Positions 59,251 through 64,000 of a stretch of 64,000 nt of DNA are shown one piece after another. A model generated the notes under the pieces. It saw only the letters and a list, made by a program, of their open reading frames with translations. It was not told the origin of the DNA and made no database searches. The stretch is from Cavia porcellus (lineage: Eukaryota; Chordata; Mammalia; Rodentia; Caviidae): NCBI RefSeq assembly GCF_034190915.1, contig NW_026947496.1, positions 27,250,001-27,314,000 of the forward strand, in the 5' to 3' direction. Position 1 is the stretch's first letter. Each line of letters begins with the position of its first letter. The position numbers were made by a program, and so were the translations under genes.

Positions 59251-59592
59251 TGTCTTAGTTACTTTTTACTCATTGCTGAAACAAAATTCCTGAAGCCCAA
59301 AGTTGGGAAAGGAAGATTTATTTCTTACAGTTTTTGGAGGTTTCAGTCCATACTTGGCTCCAAAACAGGGTGGCGTGGCTGGACCACAGTTCATGGCAGC
59401 AGCTGCAAACAGCAAGGCAGAAAACAACAAAAAAGCAAGACACACCTTCTTCCTGCCATACATTACATCCTGGCTCCACCTCTATGTGGGTATAGCACTG
59501 ACGCCATCAATCCAATCACTAGACAGTGAACCAATCACAAATGCACAATGCAAATTCATGAGGCCTGAGGGCCACAGATATAAACCATGACA
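59251..59592 (-). mobile_element. solo LTR (MaLR-like) with 5-bp TSD
   Basis: Plus-strand ends TGTCTTAGTTACT and ACCATGACA (TG...CA on either strand), 342 bp, flanked by CCTAC at 59246-59250 and 59593-59597. 'cagtttttggaggtttcagt' and 'ggtggcgtggctggaccaca' are typical antisense MaLR/ERVL wording. It lies inside the MLT1 element and is younger than it. The overlapping frames on both strands are shadows. Confidence 0.87.
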
Positions 59593-59597
59593 CCTAC

Positions 59598-59906
59598 CTA
59601 CTTTCTAATCACCAGGACACAGCAATCCATGTGATCAAGTAGCATCATCCTGTATTATCAGCATAAATCCTAAATGTAATCATATTTGTCTTCTTATATC
59701 AGAGTTAGAGTTTGGGGTAAGATGAACACACAACAAAAACAGAACCAAGACAGAGATGGTGAAAGTCACATAATACCTATAGTCACTAGAAGCCAAAAGA
59801 AGCCAGAAAGGGCTTCACTTTGAGAACCACCAGAGGGAGTCTAGCCCTACTTCTTGATTTTCTACACCTGTCAACTAAAACTGTGAGACAATAAATTTCT
59901 GCTGTT
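59598..59906 (+). mobile_element. MLT1 LTR, right copy, part 1
   Basis: 'tcttcttatatcagagttag', 'ccagaaagggcttcactttg', 'accaccagagggagtctagc', 'aaaactgtgagacaataaat' give the MLT1 order up to its polyadenylation region. An L1 then interrupts it. Confidence 0.75.
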
Positions 59907-61500
59907 GGTCGTTTTTTTAACATTTTATTTAAAGAGAAAAAAAGCAAAATAGAAAAAGGGTAGAAATAATACATAATTTCAAAAAAGTAAAAAGTAAGAA
60001 ATCACTAGTTGATAAATTACATATTGTCCTCAGGAATAGTTATTCAAGTTACAAAATTAAAGCATACAAAGTAGACATTTAAACAGTGACACTGCAAACA
60101 GTTCTGTTCAACAATCCAACAAACACTTAGTAATACGGTTATCAGTCCTACACACCTAAACATACATGCAGTTATATCTTTTAGAGCACTTTCTTTTCCT
60201 GTCTTTTTTACAAAGCAATTTCTCATTTTGAGTTTTATTACTCCTACATCTCTTATTACTTTTTACACTAAAGACACAATGTGATATTTATAAATATGAT
60301 TCTTATTTATTTCACTTATGAGGATAGTGTCAAGTTGTCTCCTATGAAGGCCTCAAGATCAGTCTTTTTATAGGTGAGTAATATTCCATTACATAAAAAT
60401 ACCACATCTTTTTCATCCACTCTGCAGTTGGTGGGTATTTTGATTGTTTCCAAGATTTAGCTATTACAAATTATGCTCCTATGAACATAGGTGCACAAAT
60501 ATCAGTGTGATCTCTTCAGTTTTTCTGGGAAAATACCCAGGAGGGGAATAGCTGGGTTGAGTAGAACTTCCAACCCTAGTCTTCTGAGAAATCTCCATAC
60601 TGATTTCCATAGTGGCTACACCAGTCTACACTCCCAGCAACAGTGCAACAATGTTCCTTTTTCCCTGCAGCCTCGCCAACATTTATTATCAGTTGATGTT
60701 TTGATGGCAGCCATTCTTTCTGGAGTGAGATGAAATCTCAAAGCTGTTTTAATTTGCATTTCTCAAATGACCAGTGATGGTGAACATTTCTTCATGTATT
60801 TATTTGCCATTTGTATATCTTCATCTGAGAACTGTGTGTTCATCTCAGATGCCCATTTTTGGAGAGGATCTTTGAATTTTGGGGGCTTGATGTTTTTCAA
60901 TTCTTTATATGTTCTGCAAAAGCAATTCTGGGCAACAAAGGCAAGGCAGGAGGCATCTCAATTCCTGACTTGAAACTATACTATAAAGCCACAGTGATAA
61001 AATCAGCATGGTACTGGCAAAGAAATAGACCCGAGGATCAATGGAACAGATTAGAAGATGCCAACACAACGAAGACACTCAGCCACCTGATATTTGACAA
61101 AGGGGCTACACATATTCAGTGGAAGGACAGCCTCTTTAATAAACGGTGTTGGAAAAATTGGCTCTCCACATGCCAAAGACTGAAACTCGACCCATGCCTA
61201 TCACCATGCACAAAACTAAAGTCTACATAGATAAAAAACCTAAATATTAAAACAGAAACACTAAATATACTGGAAGATAAGGTAGGTAGAATTCTTGGAG
61301 ACATAGGAGTAGCCAGAAAATTCATGAACAAAACACAAACCACATGGGAAACACTTCAAAGAATCAACAACTGGGATCTCATATTATTGAAAAGTTTTTG
61401 CACTTCAAAAGAAACCACCAACAGAGTGAAAGGAAAACCCACAGAATGGGAAAGAATTTTAGCCAACAATCCCTTAGACAATGGACTTATATCCAGAACA
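59907..61500 (-). mobile_element. LINE-1 with twin-priming inversion
   Basis: 59907-60917 is minus-strand L1 (T-rich tail complement, 3' UTR, ORF2 C-terminus). 60918-61500 is plus-strand ORF2 taken from just upstream. In L1 order the outer end of the inverted block ('atccagaaca' at 61491-61500) joins the inner end of the other block (reverse complement of 'gttctg' at 60911-60916), with a 6-base overlap CAGAAC. The whole unit is flanked by a 14-bp duplication: AAATTTCTGCTGTT at 59893-59906 and AAATTTCTGTTGTT at 61500-61513 (one mismatch). It is therefore a single insertion whose 5' portion was inverted by twin priming. Confidence 0.95.
60918..61300 (+). pseudogene. LINE-1 ORF2 fragment (inverted block)
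   Basis: Plus-strand translation gives ORF2p sequence downstream of the RT palm: '[16 protein letters not shown]', '[16 protein letters not shown]' and '[11 protein letters not shown]' match the conserved thumb/C-terminal part of mammalian ORF2p. The open frame covers 60859-61230, but its first residues come from the antisense block, so it is a chimera. No start, RT active site or endonuclease is included. It cannot make a functional protein. Confidence 0.9.
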
Positions 61501-61553
61501 AATTTCTGTTGTTTTAAGCCAGCTAAGTTATACTCATTTTTACTATAACTGCA
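61501..61553 (+). mobile_element. MLT1 LTR, right copy, part 2
   Basis: 'aatttctgttgttttaagcc' and 'agctaagttatactc' complete the MLT1 end that was split by the L1 insertion. Confidence 0.7.
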
Positions 61554-62092
61554 GGTAGACCAGCTGTACCATTGTACAAGGAGTAGGTTCATCTGTAATA
61601 AGTATGTGGAAATGTGTAGTTGTTCTGGAATTGGATAATGAGCAGAAGCTGAAAAAAATTGACTTATTTCTTTAGAAATTGAGGATTTCTAAAAGCCTCA
61701 GTTGCCTTCGACAGACTTTCAGTAGAAGACAGGTAGACTACCGTGGAGAAAGCTTCTGTCATCTTGGAGAATATATATTATCATAAATAGAATATTTGTG
61801 GAAATATGACTATTAAATCTGATTCCAATAAAGACTTAAAATGAATAAAGAATATATTACTGGAAATTTGAAAAAGCTCACTCATGTTAGAAATATGCAA
61901 CAAATTGACTATGTATTGTCTTACATTGGTGTGAAAAGCAAACCTTGTAGTGACTAACTTGAATAAAGTAAAAGAGGCAGACTGATTTTTTTCTTGTTTG
62001 TTACAGGAAAATTCAAGTGGAAAGAGACAAAATAATAAACAGTTAAGCAAAAAAAGACCACAACTTTATGACTTAAGAAATTCTTCAGCCAG
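61554..62092. other. unassigned unique sequence
   Basis: No element recognised. Confidence 0.45.
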
Positions 62093-62152
62093 AAAGATTG
62101 CCATGAGTTTACTAGCCTGCACTACATAATGAGAGCCTGACTCAAAAAACAA

Positions 62153-62154
<2 letters not shown>
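62093..62154 (+). mobile_element. B1 SINE 3' fragment
   Basis: 'agattgccatgagtttacta', 'gcctgcactacataatgaga' and 'gcctgactcaaaaaac' match the right half of B1 with substitutions. Its A-rich end runs into a TG microsatellite. Confidence 0.6.

Positions 62155-62199
<45 letters not shown>
62155..62199. repeat. (TG)n microsatellite
   Basis: About 22 TG units grown from the B1 tail. The Val-Cys and Thr-His frames are artefacts. Confidence 0.98.
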
Positions 62200-62200
<1 letters not shown>

Positions 62201-62889
62201 GGTGATGATGATGCAAACATCAGGAGATTCTCTGTTAGGAAAGCATGCTTTGTAGATAAGGACCAAAATTGTGAAAGAACTTGGCCAGTATTAACAAGAA
62301 CTGGCATGGCATTCGTGGTTCTGCCAAACCACCTCAACAGAAATCAAAAGCAGAGATAGGATTACCCAGAAAAGACCTCATATGACCCTGTTGTCTCATG
62401 ATGAGAATCTGTGACACTCATGGGAGACCAGTAGGATTTTTGAAACTGTTATAGCAGCAGAAGCATCACCAGCATAGACCAAAGAAGATTGAGGCAAAAT
62501 AAAGTGTAAGAAGGCACACGGACCCAAAATTCTACAGGCAGGAAACAGACTAGTAAACAACTCCACTGCAAATGTGGTATCATCCAGCAAAGGACAGGAC
62601 TAAAACTGAGGATTCAGAAGAAAGCCCCAAGTTGTAGGCTCAGATAAAAGCAGAAAGGCTGGGGATAGAGCACAGAGTCCCAACCCACAGAGGATAATGT
62701 CCTTGCCTTATTTTGAATTATCTTTGAATGCATGGTCTCATTAGTCTCTCTACTTTCTCCCATTTGGAATGGAAATATCTGATGTTTTTATGCTATGTCT
62801 ACCTCAACTTTGTATTTCGGAGGCAGATAACTTGTTTCTGGTTCCATGGGACCACGTATAGAAGGGATATTTCCCCCACAGGCCTGAAG
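62200..62889 (+). mobile_element. probable MaLR internal sequence
   Basis: 'ctcccatttggaatggaaat', 'tgtctacctcaactttgtat' and 'ggaggcagataacttgtttc' are wording I associate with the 3' part of MaLR internal regions. An MLT1-like LTR follows at once. The 5' boundary is uncertain. Confidence 0.4.
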
Positions 62890-63185
62890 GGAAAAATCTA
62901 CCCTGGATTAGCCAGGTGGTCTGTAAATGCAACCATGTCCTTTTAACAGAGAAGGAAGTTTGAGGACAAATCCGTATGCAGAGAGGTGAAGATATCTGAA
63001 CATAAAGCAAAGAAAGAAGAAGCCACAGATCGGGAATTTCAGCAGCCAGCTGAAACTGGGGAAGACAAGAAACAGTTTCCCTTAGAATTTCCAGAAGGAA
63101 GTAAGCCAGGCTATTGATAGAATCAATTTCTATTCTTTTAAGCCACAAGTTTATGCTAACTTGTTATAGCAGCTACAACAATTTA
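62890..63185 (+). mobile_element. MLT1-like LTR fragment
   Basis: 'gccaggtggtctgtaaatgc', 'aagaagaagccacagatcgg', 'tagaatttccagaaggaagt', 'aagccaggctattgatagaa', then 'ttcttttaagccacaagttt' and 'aacttgttatagcagctaca' follow MLT1 order to its 3' end. Confidence 0.65.
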
Positions 63186-64000
63186 AATACTATTCCATAA
63201 TTCTAAAAGGTAGGAGCCATGATGTAACAACATCAGCAATTAAACAGAGCTGCAACTGCACATGACTGCATGTTTACAGTTATGAGATCATAACAAACGT
63301 AATGCCACCCTTAAAATCCTTCACGGGAAAGTGGAGTAGAGAATAAGAGAGCTGCTGTCCAGTGCTCTCCTACAGTGTTCAAACCATATGACACCTAACC
63401 CTTGAGACTACAACTTTCAGCAGATGTCACTGTATTGAGAGTTGTTTAAATAAGGAAAATCAAAAGGAAGAAGAATCACACATATGACAAAGAGTGGAAG
63501 AAAAAAGAAAAGGTGTTCAGTACTTACCCTGAAAAACCTTGCAGTGAATGAACGTGATTGCAGCTCTGAGCTACACAGACTCTGCCTCCTGGAGGATGGA
63601 GAATGATCTTAGTCTTTTTGACTCTGAAGATTAGGATCTCAGTTTAAAGAAAAGCTACAGGGAAGGCCTCCATTAATTAAAAGCTTCCTGTTTTGGTTGA
63701 AGTACATCACGGGCTATGGTGTCTTACTCTAAAAGTTTCATAGACTGAGATGACTACTTGTTGGGGTGGGGGGTAATTGTCTGGAAGATTCTTACTGCAA
63801 AAATAGCAGGATGGAGATGTCTCCGAATCCATTCATGTAGGGTTCTGTATTTCTACTGCCATTACTAGGACAGCAGTAGGTCCAGCTCATGTCCCATAAC
63901 ATTTTAAGATTTGTTCATTCATGGCTTAGCTTCCTCTTTTTCCTTATATCTTGAGTTTCTTCAAACACTCTAGCTTCTCCATAACTTCCCCTTTGCAGAG
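63186..64000. other. unassigned unique sequence
   Basis: No gene or repeat recognised up to the window end. Confidence 0.45.

Overview
This window looks like an intergenic (or deep intronic) stretch of a mammalian, almost certainly rodent, genome. It is AT-rich, I saw no CpG-rich promoter-like segment, and it carries no protein-coding gene, exon or structural RNA gene that I can support. The rodent call rests on the interspersed repeats: tRNA-derived ID-type SINEs (10.5, 46.4, 51.9 and 55.8 kb are the clearest), 7SL-derived B1 monomers with the internal duplication typical of B1 (14.3 and 48.8 kb), and MaLR/ERVL-type LTRs, together with pan-mammalian MIR, L2, MER5A and MLT1. I saw no Alu and no muroid B2 or B4. 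The ID consensus suggests a non-muroid rodent; a beaver/kangaroo-rat or squirrel-like lineage is possible, but this is inference. The longest open frames are antisense shadows of LINE-1, microsatellite frames, or frames that begin at GTG or TTG.

Layout. 0-10 kb is mostly unique, apart from a GATA-type microsatellite, L1 3' scraps and a MIR; around 7.2-8.1 kb lies a repeat-free stretch with a perfect RFX X-box, the best regulatory candidate. 10-20 kb mixes an L1 tail split by an ID SINE, a B1, an L1M 3' UTR, a MIR, an L2, a hAT-like DNA element and two candidate LTRs. 20-33 kb is dominated by LINE-1: a head-to-head pair at 20.4-23.3 kb, then about 7.5 kb of consecutive minus-strand L1, with an LTR and a further L1 tail nested inside. 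33-45 kb alternates unique DNA with L1 remnants, microsatellites, an L1 3' UTR expanded as a 151-bp tandem repeat, a MaLR LTR with an odd 111-bp insert, a MIR, a MER5A and an L2. 45-52.8 kb is mainly unique, with SINEs and a second X-box. 52.8-55.6 kb is an old plus-strand L1. 56-64 kb holds LTRs, including two with exact 5-bp target duplications, and a nested MLT1 / LTR / L1 stack whose youngest layer is a LINE-1 with a textbook twin-priming inversion.

No genes work together here. The content is the decayed record of retrotransposition plus several repeat-free stretches that could be cis-regulatory. I did not find a previously undescribed biological system. The strongest findings are structural: the twin-primed L1, the nested insertions, two copies of an LTR family that I cannot name, local tandem duplications, and the X-box region.
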